A stretch of DNA of 64,000 bases, from positions 1,364,001-1,428,000 of the forward strand of contig JAGPNK010000001.1 in the NCBI GenBank assembly GCA_020746835.1, written 5' to 3'. Positions 22,647 to 35,453 of the stretch are shown here, in pieces (position 1 is the stretch's first letter; the number at the start of each line of letters is the position of its first letter). The notes beneath the pieces were generated by a model. It had not been told where the DNA came from. It saw nothing but the letters and a program-made list of their open reading frames with translations, and searched no databases. This DNA comes from Stachybotrys elegans (taxonomy: Eukaryota; Ascomycota; Sordariomycetes; Hypocreales; Stachybotryaceae). The position numbers were made by a program, and so were the translations under genes.

Positions 22647-25616
22647 ATGGACTCCATCTTCAAAAAGGCTCGGCAGGGCATCGAGTCCGTCTTCGGCGAT
22701 GAGAAGCATTCTCACTCGCACATTGGCCACGTCTGCGACCACTTGCATCCCGATGGCCACACGTCAAACCGCTTCAACTCGTTTGCCGCTCCGTCCTCGG
22801 GCGAGGTCAAGTGGTATGTTGACGGCTGTACCTACTTTTGGGCCGTTGCCGAAGCCCTCGAACGTAAGCTGCCACTGGAATTCACACCCCCGCATACCTT
22901 ATTAACCGCGACGATGATGTGCTGTCATAGGTGCACGGGAGAGCATCTACATCCTGGATTGGTGGCTCAGCCCAGAGTTGTACCTACGCCGCCCGCCCTC
23001 TCTGAATGAGCGATACCGGCTCGACAACATGCTCAAGGCAGCCGCCGAGCGTGGAGTCAAGGTTAATATCATCGTATACAAGGAAGTCAGAGCGGCTCTG
23101 ACGCTCGACTCTGCGGTATGTCTTACTCATACGCCAATCCTACCACGCCGCTCTGCCTAACCGATTCACCAAGCACACAAGGACGGCCCTCGAGGCTCTG
23201 CACCCAAACATCCGCGTCTTCAGACATCCTGATCACCTGCCTACCGGATACGATCTCACGTCAGAACTTGGAACCACCTTCAACCATCTGACCAACTTTG
23301 ATCTGGCCCGCGCCTCTGGAAACGCAATCAAGGCTCTCTACGGAACTACAGGCGACATCGTTCTCTTCTGGGCACACCACGAAAAGCTAATCGTGGTCGA
23401 CAACAAGCTCGGATTTGTCGGCGGCCTGGATCTATGTGAGATTCCCGCCTTGTACCCTTTTCGATACCAAGCTCATTGTGACAACAGGTTTTGGAAGATG
23501 GGATACCAGCAGTGAGTATCGCCTGGCCCCGTGCTGAACATCACCCTCATGTCTCTAGGTCACCCTATAGCCGATGCACATCCCACCAACTTGGACAATA
23601 TTATATTTCCAGGACAAGACTACAACAATGCCAGAATCTTTGACTTTAACAACGTCAGCAACTGGAACCAGAACAAGCGTGAGTTGACATCCCCGAGTGA
23701 TTTCGCTCCAAGTTTGACTCACTGGCGACAGTCGACCGTACAAAGAGCTCGAGAATGGGGTGGTCCGACGTAGCTCTAAGTCTGCAAGGGCCCATCGTGT
23801 CAAGTCTTATCGACCATTTTGTCGACCGCTGGTTTGTGACTGAGCCTCCCCCCAGGATGACTGATCTGACCCAAGCAGGAACTTCATATTCCAGGAAAAG
23901 TACAAAAACAAGAACCCAGGAAAGTACCAGGCTATCCAAAGCCATCACATGTCCACCGATGGCTCTTTGGGATCCAAGGCGGATGAGTACCTTGACCATG
24001 TCTCTCACAGTCTGAGCAGGGGCATGAGCAAACTCATGTCTTTTGGCCAGGATGAGGAGGACGCACCGGGAGGGGAGGCCAGCAGCGAGTACTCTCGCAT
24101 CCAAGTGATCAGGAGGTATGTTCGTAACCTAGACTTGATCTCGTCCACAACGCTTATACGGTCAGCTGTACCCAATGGTCGGCGGGTCATTCGACAGAGC
24201 ACTCGATTGCCAACGCCTACATCCACACCATTGAAAATGCTCGCCATTTCATCTACATCGAAAACCAGGTGCGTTTTCCTCAGGCCATTGGCGCTCACTG
24301 CCTAACAACCACAGTTCTTCATCACCGCAACCAGCAGTAGTCAGCATCCAGTCACAAACAAGATTGGCTGTGTCATAGTGGATCGGATTCTCCGGGCCCA
24401 TGAAGAGGGCGAGCCATTCAAAGTCTGGGTTGTGATGCCAGCCGTGCCCGCTTTTGCTGGTGACCTTGAATCTGAGGGTGCACTAGGTACTCGGGCCATC
24501 ATGGAGTTCCAGTACAACTCCATCAGCCGAGGTGGCCACAGTATCATCGAGACGCTCCAGAAAAGAGGCGTTAGCAACCCAGGCCAGTACATCGGTTTCT
24601 ATAACCTTCGCAGCTATGACCGTATCAACACAGGCAGTGGCATGGCTCGTGCTGAACAGCGTGCTGGTGTGTCGTACGAGAGGGCCCGAAAAGAGCATGA
24701 TGACTACGTCGGCGCCGGACGATACCCACGAGGCGAAGAGTCTCGAGGTACAGGTGCCTACGAGACATATCAGCGCCAAGCTCGCGAAGTGAAGGATGAT
24801 ACCTGGGACTCGGTGAGCTCATGTTACATGAACAATGGCGAAAGCCTGGTCAATGTCCCTTGGCATGGAGATCCCGAAGAGGAGATAAACGCTTTCGTCA
24901 GCGAAGAGCTCTATGTTCACAGCAAACTTCTGATTGCGGACGACCGCGTTGTCATCTGTGGCTCGGCCAACCTGAATGACCGCTCTCAGCTTGGGACCAA
25001 CGATTCTGAGATCGCCGTCATCATCGAAGGCGGACCGACTGTCGAGTCCTTCATGAACGGCGAGCCATACGAGGTTTCTAGGTTCGCCACATCCCTGCGA
25101 AGGCAGATATTCCGCAAGCACCTTGGCCTCTTACCGCACCAGCCCTGCGACGAGCCAGATACCAACTGGCTTCCCATCAATCACTCTCCCAATGAGTACG
25201 ACTGGGGATCACCCGCTGATGGGCTGGTACGGGATCCTCTGCATCCCAACTTCAATAACTTGTGGAGGGGCACTGCCAGAGCAAACACTGAAATCTTCAG
25301 TCGAGCCTTTCACCCAGTTCCCAACGACCATGTGCGTACCTGGCAGGATTATAAGAACTTCTTCTCCAAGTACTTCATTATCCCGTCGGGCGAAAAGGAG
25401 GGGTGTAAAGGCAACGCTACAGACAACTCTGGCAAGGTTGAATATGGCCACATTGTGCGGGAAGAGTTTCCAGGTGGCGTGCAAGAGGTCAAGGAGTGGC
25501 TGGGCGGCATCCGTGGCACCCTCGTGGACATGCCACTCGACTTCCTCGTTGATGTGGACGACATTGCGAAAGAAGGACTGGCGCTGAACAGCTTTGTAGA
25601 CGAGCTGTACACCTAA
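22647..25616 (+). CDS. Phospholipase D, short form without PX/PH
   Basis: Hydrolyses phosphatidylcholine-type lipids to phosphatidic acid; membrane signalling or turnover (family inference). Nine exons: 22647-22863, 22931-23115, 23174-23435, 23488-23511, 23559-23678, 23732-23831, 23879-24115, 24166-24268, 24315-25616, total 849 residues. Both HKD motifs are intact. The first is [17 protein letters not shown] with H203, K205, D210. The second is [24 protein letters not shown] with H618, K620, D625. There is no N-terminal PX or PH domain, unlike yeast Spo14, matching the shorter PldA-like class of filamentous fungi. Exon 4 is a 24-nt microexon encoding FGRWDTS after HKD1. The N-terminus has a His-rich stretch ([17 protein letters not shown]). 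The start ATG is the first in the frame. Confidence 0.94.
23488..23511 (+). other. 24-nt microexon of phospholipase D
   Basis: Flanked by an ACAACAG acceptor and an A|GTGAGT donor. It restores the conserved GGLDLCFGRWDT block that directly follows the first HKD motif, so it must be included for an active enzyme. Confidence 0.85.
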
Positions 25617-26090
25617 GTAAGTAACCGAACCTGAGGCAGGCTGGGGTTGGAGGGACAGATGGGACATGCTACCTGGGGGACTTAATACAGTTGTTGGATG
25701 TCGGTGATCAGCAGTCCGGATAATTGGAAGAAAGGATATGATGAGCATTTTACGCAAAGTAGTATACAATAGGCAAGGATATCCTGAACCCCCAAAACTC
25801 CATAACCGCTCACAAGTGCCAATCTACCACATGTACTAGATCTCGGCTTGCTAAGCCTGCCAGATACACCAATGAATATCCTCCGAGGGGATCTAGATGC
25901 GGCTGAGAGCTGCTGCCTTCCGCACTTCTTCCTCATAGCCAGCTTCGATATGGAAAACAACGGGCGGCCTTTGCCATGGCCCCTCTCTATGGCGAGGGGC
26001 AACACTCTACCAACTCTGCCTCTGCATATGTGGGGGTTATTCCGACTTCGTCACGATTTTAACTTGATCCTCAGGCCTTGACGATCCCCC
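25617..26090. other. Intergenic between convergent PLD and PDI genes
   Basis: 474 bp holding both 3' untranslated regions. Nothing else recognised. Confidence 0.55.
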
Positions 26091-28559
26091 TCAGTCAGCC
26101 TTGGTGCCGTTGCCGTTCTGGCCAAGGATGCCAAGCCCGTCCTTACGGTCCTTGTAGCCCATGTGGTGGTCATCGAGGCGGAAGTGGCCGCCGCGGGACC
26201 TGCGGGTGCGGTTGCGGTACCAGGTGCCGGCAGCGAAGAGCATGCCGACGACGCAGAAGGCGGACAGGTACGGGCGCTCGACAAAGGTGTTGCGGATGTC
26301 GAGGAAGACCTTCTCGATGAGGGAGACGGTAAACTTGGCCCGGATGACCTGGGGGCCGTTGACGACCTTGTCGAGCGTCTCCATGATGGACGTGCGGCTG
26401 ACGCGGATGTAGTTGCCCGTAACTGTGTTATCCCAGTACCTGCGATGCTAAAGGGGAAATATGTTAGCAAAGCAAAGAGGGTTAGAGTTGTGCGTAGAAT
26501 GTACTTACGTCTTGGTCATTGATGATGATGCGCTCGCCGTCCTTGACGTCGACGCCGTAGGTGGTGCGGATCCAGCGCTGCCAGGCAACACCGTCAATCC
26601 AGGCAAAAGTCACCTCCTTTCGACCAGAGTTGTCCATGTCGATGCGGATGGCCTTGGCGTTGCGCAGGGCGCGCTCGTCGTTGCGGTCTTCGGCCTCCTC
26701 AATGCGCATCTGCTTCGCGTCGCGCAGCTTCTTGCGCTCCAGCTGGAACTCCTGGATCTGGCGGTCCATCCACTCGTTGGCGGCGCTCTTCATCTCTCGG
26801 ATGGCGCTCTGGAAGCCCTCCGGATCTTGTCGGCTGAGGATGCCGAGCACGACAGTCTTGTGGTCCATGATCTGCTTGGCGTTGCTGACCGTCATCTCTG
26901 GGACGAGCGGCAGCCAGACCGATTTCATCCAATCGAGCACGCGGTGCTCATCGCGCATCTCGTTGGGGGTCAGGGGTGTGTAGTAAGTCGGGCGACCCTC
27001 ACGGGAGACAAGAAGTCTCGGCCAGGTTGTGATCTTGAATCTGTCATATAGCTTAGGGTCCTTTGTCTTTACCAGCTTAGCGTGGCCGATGAGGCTGAGA
27101 GGAAGCCTCTCGAGAGCCATGAAGTCTTCGGTCGTGGTGGCAAAGTCATAGAAGTAGACAAAGATGACCTCCTCCTTCTTCTCCATGGCGGCAAAGGACT
27201 CAGCATCGACGTCGGGAATGCCGCTCGCGAGATCGAGCGCGTTCTTGGCGTACTGGGTGAAGTCTCCAATGCCACGGAGGCCCAGGTACTCGGACCGCTC
27301 TCCGCCCTTGAAGAAGAGGATGGTTGGGTAGGACCTGGCGTGCACATCCTTGCAGAGACGGCTCTCCCGATCGCAGTTTACCTCGCCGACGTTGAGCTTT
27401 CCTCGCATAGTCTTGGCCAGCTGCTCCCACTGAGGGGCCATGGCCTGGCAATGCGGGCACCAAGGGGCGTAGAACTTGATGAACCAAGGATCCTGAGTCA
27501 GGGTAACGAGTTTCTGGAAGTTGTCGGCTCCCAATTCGACGGAAATACCATTGGGGTTGGGCTCGATTGATGGTCTCTTGGGCTTTCTGTCGTTGTATAA
27601 TTCTGCTGAGGTAGGCGCCTTCCAATCCTTGATGAGATACTTTTCTGAGGGCTTCTCTTCATCTCCCTTGGCCGATTTCTCGGACTCAGAAGACTCCTTG
27701 CCAGTGGTTTCCTTTGATGCAGGAGAGTCCTTTGCTAGCGGCTTCTCGTTGGCGTTGGCCTCGGCCACCTTCTGGGCGGCGCCCTCGGGCTTCTTGCCAG
27801 AGTCACTCGCAGAAGTCTTTTCAGACACCTTGGTAGCCTCATCAACGGGCTTCTTGATGGCACCTTCGGGCAGCTCAGCGGAACCCGGCTCAAGCGACTT
27901 TTTGGACTCTTCGGTCGTCTTACCCGAAGGATGGAATTCCTTGACACCAGGATCAGGCATCTCGACAGTGGCCGGGCGCGACTTGGGCTTGTATTTTTCC
28001 AGGGCGGTCTCGATAACATCGCCGAGGGTGGCAAGATCCTTGACACCGCGAACCTTTTCGACCTCGACCCCATCCTCGAAGAGAACGGTTAGTGGGTAGC
28101 TCGAGATGCCTCTGTTGGAGCAGAAGTCATAGTGAGCAACGCAGTTGATCATGCCGAAGCGGAAGCTGTAGTAGTCTATGAAGGTGGTCTCGTCGGCATT
28201 GTCGATGTCGGGCTTGGAGGTGTAGTAGAACTCGTACAGGGTCTGGAACATGGGCGCAAACTCGATACAATGCGGGCAATACGGACTGAAGGTCGAAGTC
28301 AGCTTGTAAAGAAGCGAGATGAGGGGGGGGGGGAATGGGGGAATGGCGATGTTGGAGTGTACCTGTAGTGCTTGACGAAGAGGAACTTGGAGAGCTTCAT
28401 CTCCTTGTCCCAGTTGCTGGGCGTCAATTCGAGCAGCGGAGGGACCTTGATGTTATTGAAGTAGGTGTTCTCCTTCTTCGGATTCTTCTCTTCATCAAGC
28501 GACTGCGCGCCGGAGAGGGCGGCAGCGCCCAGGAGGAGGGCAAGAGATAGCAGCCTCAT
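26091..28559 (-). CDS. ER membrane protein disulfide isomerase (thioredoxin domains)
   Basis: Thiol-disulfide oxidoreductase of the ER, similar in layout to yeast Eps1. Three exons: 28559-28363, 28285-26509, 26447-26091, total 776 residues. A signal peptide (MRLLSLALLLGAAALSG) precedes thioredoxin domain 1 with CPHC at 69-72; its motif is completed by the first splice. A Lys/Glu/Ser-rich linker spans about 170-290. Domain 2 has FYAPWCPHCQAMAP with CPHC at 342-345. A long charged region (FQLERKKLRDAKQMRIEEAEDR) may be coiled coil. A membrane segment (YLSAFCVVGMLFAAGTWY, about 718-735) leaves a basic cytosolic tail of about 41 residues. No classical KDEL signal, so retention would rely on the membrane anchor. 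The first intron carries an 11-base homopolymer. Confidence 0.92.
28323..28333. repeat. G11 homopolymer in PDI intron 1
   Basis: Eleven consecutive G on the plus strand, a C-run on the transcribed strand, inside the first intron of the disulfide isomerase gene. Prone to length error or variation but outside coding sequence. Confidence 0.85.
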
Positions 28560-29899
28560 GATGGGCCGTCGCAGTCGCACCTGGTCGAGCACCGGCTCGG
28601 CCGTGGCGAATCAGACAGCAACGGATGCGCGTCGAGGCGCGGCGGAAACGAGGCAGCGAGACTTCGAGGGCTCGGGGGCGCGCGGGAACCTGACAGTGGA
28701 CGAGCAGGATGTCGTGCGTCGGATCAGGTGTGTCGTCGGGAATTTATCGTGGGGAGGTTTCGTTGTGACGGCTTGTGTTGCCAAGAGGGAGAAAGGTTAC
28801 GACGGTACAAGACTAAAGGACAGAAGAAGAGTAAGAATAGGAGGGATGGAGAAGCAAGAAAGAAACAATGGAGCCGACAAAAGGGGATGCAGCCGCCCGA
28901 CGAAGCCAAAGGAAGTGATTGAAGCTGGTATCCTCTGGAATAATGGTGTTGGGAGTCGAGCTTCACGTTAGTGGAAGTGGACGCAGGGGGTCAGGGAGAA
29001 GCCAGATTCGTCAGTCCACCAAGCGGGTTTGGGAGGTACCTGGAAACATGGCAGTTTACATACAAGGGAGAGGTACACTGTCTGTTCCAGAACGATAAGA
29101 AGCCTGAAGGATGCGCTAGTCTATTTTTGAGATCCATACTTATCCATATGCACTGAATGGGTCTCTCTAATTCCCAGCCGCCTGCACTGACGACGCTTAT
29201 TCTGTATAACATAATAACGAGACAAGCGGATATCAAAGGCGATGCTCAGGATGATCTCGAGCAGTGTGCGCATTTCTCATGGACGAGGTAATAGTCCACG
29301 ATCAGGCTATCAACAACCTTCTCCAGTCTGTCCACGTCCGGTCCCTCCAGGGACGGCAACTTTGACCAAAGCGCCCACCACCTGCAGGTAGTCAAACGAC
29401 CAGTCTAGCCCCAAAGACCCCCGTATTAGGACATCAGGATGCTTGGATGCCTCAGAATGGCAAACTGTCCAATGCCCTTTTGCCTGTTGCCCACGCATTC
29501 CCCCTGTCCACTCTCACATGCTTGGCGCTACTAGTAGGTACCTACCGTGCTATGCTTAGGTCGTTCTGGAACTCTGGAACAAGCCGGCGAACCTAGATGT
29601 GAGTATCATCTTTATAATAACCGCACTCTTGGTCTCTCACCTTACTTTCTATAGACTCATACAGCTTCTTCAATTGCTTGTTTGCCCGGTTGATGCACTG
29701 TGGTGGGTATTCTGCTCCGTCCTTCACCCCACCAAATCGCACCTACTTGTACCTTATCGCTCCTATCGCTGCTACCAGGTACCCAAGTACCTCACTCCGT
29801 CTTCATTGCCGTGACGCTTGACCTGTCCACCTGTCTTCCACATGGGTCTCCGAGGTAGACTGGGTGTGCTGAGAGGGCTGGCTCTGAGCTTCGCCATCT
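28560..29899. other. Divergent PDI/TDP1 intergenic region
   Basis: 1.3 kb between divergent starts. Pentamers AGGTA/TACCT recur at 29530-29560 and 29750-29800, near the TDP1 side. The frame 28465-28971 plus is purine-rich and not protein-like. A canonical donor is not evident, so no leader intron is assigned. Confidence 0.5.
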
Positions 29900-31578
29900 A
29901 TGTCTTCGTCGGCACTGGACACGCAAAGGTGCCCAAAACGGCCGAGGGCAGACGACGCTGATGCCGGTGCCAATCCTGATGCTCCAGGCGCCCACGAGCC
30001 CGAATCCCTTCGGCGTCCCATCAGCCCTCCGAGGAAACGGCATCGTCCGTCTACCATCACGTCACCCTGGCAGCTCACCTGGATACGCGATCTGCCAGAA
30101 TCTCTCAACCATGATGCTCTCTCGCTGCGCGATCTTCTGGGCGACCCCCTCATAGCCGAGTGCTGGCAGTTCAATTTCCTACACGACATTCCGTTTGTCT
30201 TGGACGCCCTCGACCCGGACACCAGGCATCTTGTCAAACTCCATGTAGTGCACGGATTCTGGAAACAGGACGATCCTCGGCGGGCCATGCTCATGGTGAG
30301 TACTCGGCACCAAGCTGCCCAAGAACCCGCAGCCGCCGGCCACGATCAAGACGGTTCCTCTGACCCGCATCCCAGAAAGCCGCCGCCAAGCATAGCAATG
30401 TCCAGCTCCATACAGCGCCGATGCCCGAGATGTTTGGGACCCATCACTCCAAGATGATGGTTCTGCTACGACATGACGAAACCGCGCAGGTCATCATACA
30501 CACTGCCAATATGATACCCAAAGACTGGACTAACATGACCAACGCGCTGTGGAAATCACCATTGCTGCCAAGGCTCGCCAAAACTTCCAGTGAGACTTCA
30601 CCGCCTACCACTCACGCGCCTGGTAGCGGGGAGAGGTTCAAGTCAGATCTCCTTGAATACCTGAAACGTTACGATCGACACCACAACACATGCCATGCTC
30701 TGGTGGCTCAGCTTGAGTGGTACGACTTTTCCGCTATCAAGGCAGCCTTGGTTGCCAGTGTGCCCGGTAGACACAAGGCAGGCATGAGCGAAAGGACAAA
30801 CTGGGGCTGGCCTGCTATGCGCGAGCATCTGAAAAGTATTCCTTGTGCCCAAGGCAAGTCGGACATTGTTGTACAGGTTTCATCAATAGCTACGTTGGGG
30901 GCTAAAGATGATTGGCTACGCAAGTCACTCTTTGCTTCACTGGCGACGTGCAAGACTACGTGCTCTCCCCAGCCTACCTTTCGCGTTGTATTTCCCACAG
31001 CCGACGAGATCAGGCGCTCGCTGGATGGATATAACTCCGGTGCTTCTATCCACACCAAGACCCAGTCTGCGCAGCAGGCCAAGCAGCTGTTGTACCTCCA
31101 TCCCATATTTCACCACTGGGCAAATGACAGTTCCGACGGGGTGTACGATGCGGGGTCGGTGGAGGACGTGAAGCAAGCTCAGGATGGAGGTCGACAACGC
31201 GCCGCGCCACACATCAAGACGTATGTCCGGTATGCTGAGAATGGCAGCATCGACTGGGCCATGCTCACCTCGGCGAACCTCTCGAAGCAAGCCTGGGGTG
31301 AAGCCGTCAACGCTGCCGGAGAAGTGCGTATAGCCTCATGGGAGATTGGTGTTTTGATATGGCCGGGGTTGTTGGCAGAGGGGGCGACAATGGTTGGCAC
31401 ATTTCAGTCAGACAGCCCCGATGAAAGAGCGATTGATCGGACAGACGCGACTACAGTGATTGGACTGCGCATCCCGTACAGCTTGCCACTCCAGCGATAT
31501 GGACAGAGTGAGACTCCTTGGGTAGCTACCAAGGCTCACAATGAGCCTGACTGGATGGGAAATGTATGGGGAGGCTGA
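29900..31578 (+). CDS. TDP1: Tyrosyl-DNA phosphodiesterase 1
   Basis: Removes trapped topoisomerase I tyrosyl peptides and other 3' blocks from DNA; nuclear repair enzyme. Two exons, 29900-30295 and 30376-31578, total 532 residues. The splice gives RRAMLM-KAAAKHSNVQLHTAPMPEMFGTHHSKM, restoring the family segment. First HKN motif: H156, K158 with N177 (IIHTANM). Second: H411, K413 with N433 (HIKTYVRY and LTSANLSKQAWG). The N-terminal 50 residues are disordered and basic (CPKRPRADD, PPRKRHRP), probably nuclear localisation. It belongs to the same HKD superfamily as the phospholipase D gene nearby but to a distinct branch. Confidence 0.95.
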
Positions 31579-32827
31579 AGGATGCCACACTCGAATGCAC
31601 AATGGTATGGCACGAGCGTATCCCAATCACTGATGAAAGGAGAAAGGGGAAGAAAGAATCAACACACCTTACATGAAACCTGCCGTTGGGTGGTTGGTTG
31701 AATCTTACGCTTTCTGCATAATACTATACATACTATGCATGTATGTATACAGGGAGCTGGGGCTGCAGCAGACCATCGGCCAGTTGAGTCATAAGGCGAC
31801 AGTAACCCCAACCTGGAGCCTGCGTGCGCGATGCCACTGTTCTGCTTGCCAGTCTTGGGCGAGAAGAAGAAATGAGTCACAACAGCCGATGCTGACGAGA
31901 TTCAATATGTGCATGTTTGCACTTGATCTTATTCTGTCTCGCGTTGTAGTTATGGCGGTGAATGGCTGGCGCCTTCCTCGTCTCTTGGTAGGGGACCTCT
32001 GCCTACCCACCTTGTAAGGAGGAAGGAACGGGGCAGTCAGCTTAGCGGAGCCGGAGTTCCCCATCATGAGTCCTCGCCAAAGCAAGTCCTGCCTAGTAGT
32101 TACCAGGTACGGATGCAGGCTCGGGGGAAAGAAGGGGAGCAAGTACCTATGAGGTAAAGTTGTGGTCAGAGCGTCGTCCATTAGTCGATCAGATCAGATC
32201 CAATCAGGGCAGTTCAAGCATAGTAGTTCGTCCAAGTAACATTTAGAAGAGGAAAAAAAAGAGAGAAAAAAAAGATCCATTGGCTCCGGCGCTACAACGA
32301 ACGACCACCGCTACCTACTAGTAGCCTCTAGGTCATGGTTCCACCATTTCCCGCCACGCCCTTCGACTTCCTCCATCCTTTCAACTTTGCGATCGCTACT
32401 TTGCCCGAGGCACGATATCCTCACGTCTGGGGAGATCAAGGCTTCACTGGGCATTGTAATTGCTTCTCGCTTCCTTGGATACTCAAGTCTGGCATTCAAT
32501 ATCTCTGCTTATACCCGTCACCGCTTGCTTGGTATGTGTTTTTTCACTGAGGAAGAAAGTTGCCACAACAAACTTCACATCTCACCACGACCCTGCGATT
32601 TAATGACTGGCTCACTGACCCCAAAAATAGACGCCCGTTTTCGTTATCATTTTGCGAGAGTCTTTGACGTTTGATTTTTTTTTTGATTTTTTTTTGAACC
32701 AATTGGTTTCATCAGCCACTTGCTCAAGACAGACCAAGCGTATGAAATACAAATAAGACCTCAAGAGCAGCTTCACCCTCCATCTCGTCACAATCCCCAA
32801 CACAGTCTCCCATTCACATATACATCA
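31579..32827. other. Intergenic upstream of MATE transporter
   Basis: Contains the TDP1 3' end and MATE promoter. Pentamers AGGTA/TACCT lie at 32090-32160 and 32300-32320. Purine runs at 32249-32274 and T-runs at 32672-32695 precede a palindrome described separately. No gene seen. Confidence 0.5.
32697..32708. promoter_or_regulatory. CCAAT-containing palindrome upstream of MATE gene
   Basis: Perfect 12-bp palindrome AACCAATTGGTT, 120 bp before the MATE start and directly after two T-runs. It offers a CCAAT pentamer on each strand, the core bound by the HAP/AnCF complex in fungi. Function inferred only. Confidence 0.4.
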
Positions 32828-34908
32828 ATGGGCCGAGATCGAAATACCGAGTCCCCCGCTCGCCATGTCGACATTCTCGCGGGGGGCGGCGGCTCCTCCT
32901 TCCGCTCTGGCTCTCCCATTGCTGAACAGGTTCTCGCTGAGGACATTGAAGCCTGCAGCTCTGACGATGGCGCCATCGACACCGAGGACGACGACATCGA
33001 CTACGACGGTGAGCATGAAGAGCACCATCTCATGTATCGCCGCCCCAGTGGTGTCGCCTTTGGAACCGCTCGTCCCGTCTTCAACCCCAAGGCCAACAAC
33101 GATGAGCCTGTCCTGACCCCCCTGGAGAGAATGCAGTCGCGTGATGCCGAGCGCAGCCTCCTCCGTGACAACCACGTCCTGCCACCCAAGCACCCAGACC
33201 GCAAGCAGACCATTGCCCGGAGGCTCTACCGTCGCCTCTTCAGCACCAAGGTGCCCGTTCCGGAGCACGAAAACCCTTCCATTGTCGTACAGCCACCAAC
33301 CGAAGAGTCGCCCCTCCTCCCCTCCCGTTCCCGAACCCAGGATGACTTGGAGGAACAGTGGGAGCAGGCTGTCGCCTCGGGTCGTCTCCGTACCACCTGG
33401 CAGCGTGAAGCCAAGACCATCATCTCCTACTCGGCCCCCCTCATTGTTACCTTTGTTCTGCAGTATTCCATCAATGTCACCAGCATCTTCTTCGTCGGCC
33501 ATATTGGCAAGGTCGAGCTCGGCGCCGTATCAGGTAAGTTCTCATCTTCGCCCAGCCGCTCCAGAGGTCTAACATCTGTTAGTCGCCAACATGAGTGCTG
33601 TTATAACCTGCTTCGCCCCTTTCCAGGGCCTGGCTACCAGCCTCGATACTCTGTGTGCCCAAGCCTACGGATCTGGACACAAACATCTCGTCGGGCTTCA
33701 GTTTCAGCGCATGTCGTGCTTCCTCCTATCCCTGTCCCCCTTTGTAGCCGCGATTTGGTGGTTTTCCGAAAGTATCCTCGTCCGCATCATGCCCGAGCCC
33801 GAAACCGCGCGGCTGGCTGGCCTCTATCTCCGCATCATGATCCTGAGCATTCCCGGGTTCGTACTCTTCGAGGGCGGGAAGCGCTTCACACAGGCGCAGG
33901 GTCTCTTCCAGGCCACCACCTACGTCATTCTCATCGTTGCTCCCATCAATGTTCTGCTCAGCTGGCTGCTCATCTGGAAGCTCGAGCTGGGGTTCATCGG
34001 TGCACCCATTTCCGTGGCCATCACCGAGAACCTGCTGCCGCTCTGTCTCTTCCTCTATGTGAGGTTTGTCGACGGACGCCAATGCTGGGGAGGCTTCAGC
34101 AAGCGAGCCTTCACCAACTGGGGAAACATGACTCGGCTTGCGCTGCCGGGTATGATTATGGTGGAAGCCGAGTGGCTGGCTTTTGAGATTATGACGCTGC
34201 TGGCCAGTCGCTTCGGCGCCGAGTATCTTGCTGCCCAGAGCGTTATCAGCACGCTTAGCACCATATCTTACCAGATCCCCTTCCCCGTCTCCATTGCCGC
34301 CTCCACGCGTTTGGCAAATCTCATTGGCGCCGGTCTTGTTGATGCTGCCAAAACAACAGCGCGAGTGGTACGTCGATGCTTTTCCGTATCCCTCTATTAC
34401 ACACAACCGTATACTAACATAGTTTGCCACAGACTTTTGGTGCCGTTTGTATCACAGGTATCTTCAACCTCATCCTGTACAGCACCCTGCGGTTCCATCT
34501 CCCTCTTCTGTTCACCGACGACGCCGAAGTCATCGCCATCGTCGCCAAGGTTCTGCCCATCTGTGCCGTTATGCAAGTCTTCGATGGTCTTTCGGCCGGT
34601 GCTCACGGATTACTCCGAGGCATCGGCAAGCAGTCAATCGGCGGGCCTGCAAACCTAGTGGCGTACTATGTCATTTCTCTTCCCCTCTCTCTCGGGCTCG
34701 CGTTTGGGTTGGACTGGAGATTGGAGGGTATGTGGCTGGGTGCTACTGTCGGACTAATAGTGTGAGTCCCCCCTAACCCAAGGAAATCTTTGATAGGATG
34801 CCCAAGCTAAAGTATTACAGGGTCGCTCTGATCGAGTACACGTATCTCATGATTACGGACTGGGAGCAGGCAGCCCGAGAGGCAGAGGCCAGAAACGCTG
34901 CAGGATAA
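32828..34908 (+). CDS. MATE-family multidrug/toxin efflux transporter
   Basis: Cation-antiport efflux protein of plasma or vacuolar membrane; substrate unknown. Four exons: 32828-33533, 33583-34367, 34433-34761, 34821-34908, total 635 residues. The first 200 residues are hydrophilic and acidic (DTEDDDIDYDGEHEE), then basic, before the MatE domain. The first segment SYSAPLIVTFVLQYSINVTSIFFVGHIG holds the usual start of the fold. The MatE repeats show ANMSAVITCFAPFQGLATSLDTLCAQAYGSG and the second-half TRLALPGMIMVEAEWLAFEI and IPFPVSIAASTRLANLIGAG. About twelve hydrophobic segments are visible. The C-terminus is a short charged tail. The family is certain. Confidence 0.94.
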
Positions 34909-35453
34909 CGGCGATTCATAATGTAGAATGATCTTGTTTTCGCAAGTTGTGTCATTTTGTTCGGATTGGTTTGTCATTACTTATGCCCAGCCATGTCAGG
35001 TTTCAGGATTCAGGTTTCGCGATTGTATTCTCTTGGATATCGAAAATAATGGTCTACGAGAAGGGGTTCAATGTAAGCATAAGCCTCGGCCTCGCAGTAT
35101 GCGGTGGATAGATAGATGCGATTGTATCGTGGTTTGTTTATCTTGAAAGGTCCCTCCTATAAGACGATGGTATTTACAGGTACAAAACTCCAACTCTTGA
35201 CAAGCTTTTCGCCCCTTTCTCTGCCCGGGTCAGACTTGCAAGGCGAGAGAGAAAAAAGGGGTACCCAAGGCAGATGGATATGTGACGACGACCTCTCCGC
35301 CAAAATCATGACAAGGCTGCCGGCTCTCCAATCTCTCCCTCGATTCCATCCCTTCCCCCTCCCGGCCTACCAACAGATATCGAGAGATAAACAATAAACT
35401 CCGAGCAAGGAAATCTCAGTCCGCGCTTATGTGCTGGTGGTCCTCGGCGCGCT
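34909..35453. other. Intergenic between convergent MATE and Arp9 genes
   Basis: 545 bp of converging 3' untranslated sequence. Nothing else recognised. Confidence 0.55.

Noticed and set aside
27521..28099. 192-codon plus-strand frame
   Set aside because: Shadow of the Lys/Glu/Ser-rich linker of the disulfide isomerase.
22647..31578. Phospholipase D and TDP1 as a recent tandem duplication
   Set aside because: Both are HKD enzymes, but motif form (HxKx4D versus HxKxnN), length and exon structure differ; they are separate ancient branches.
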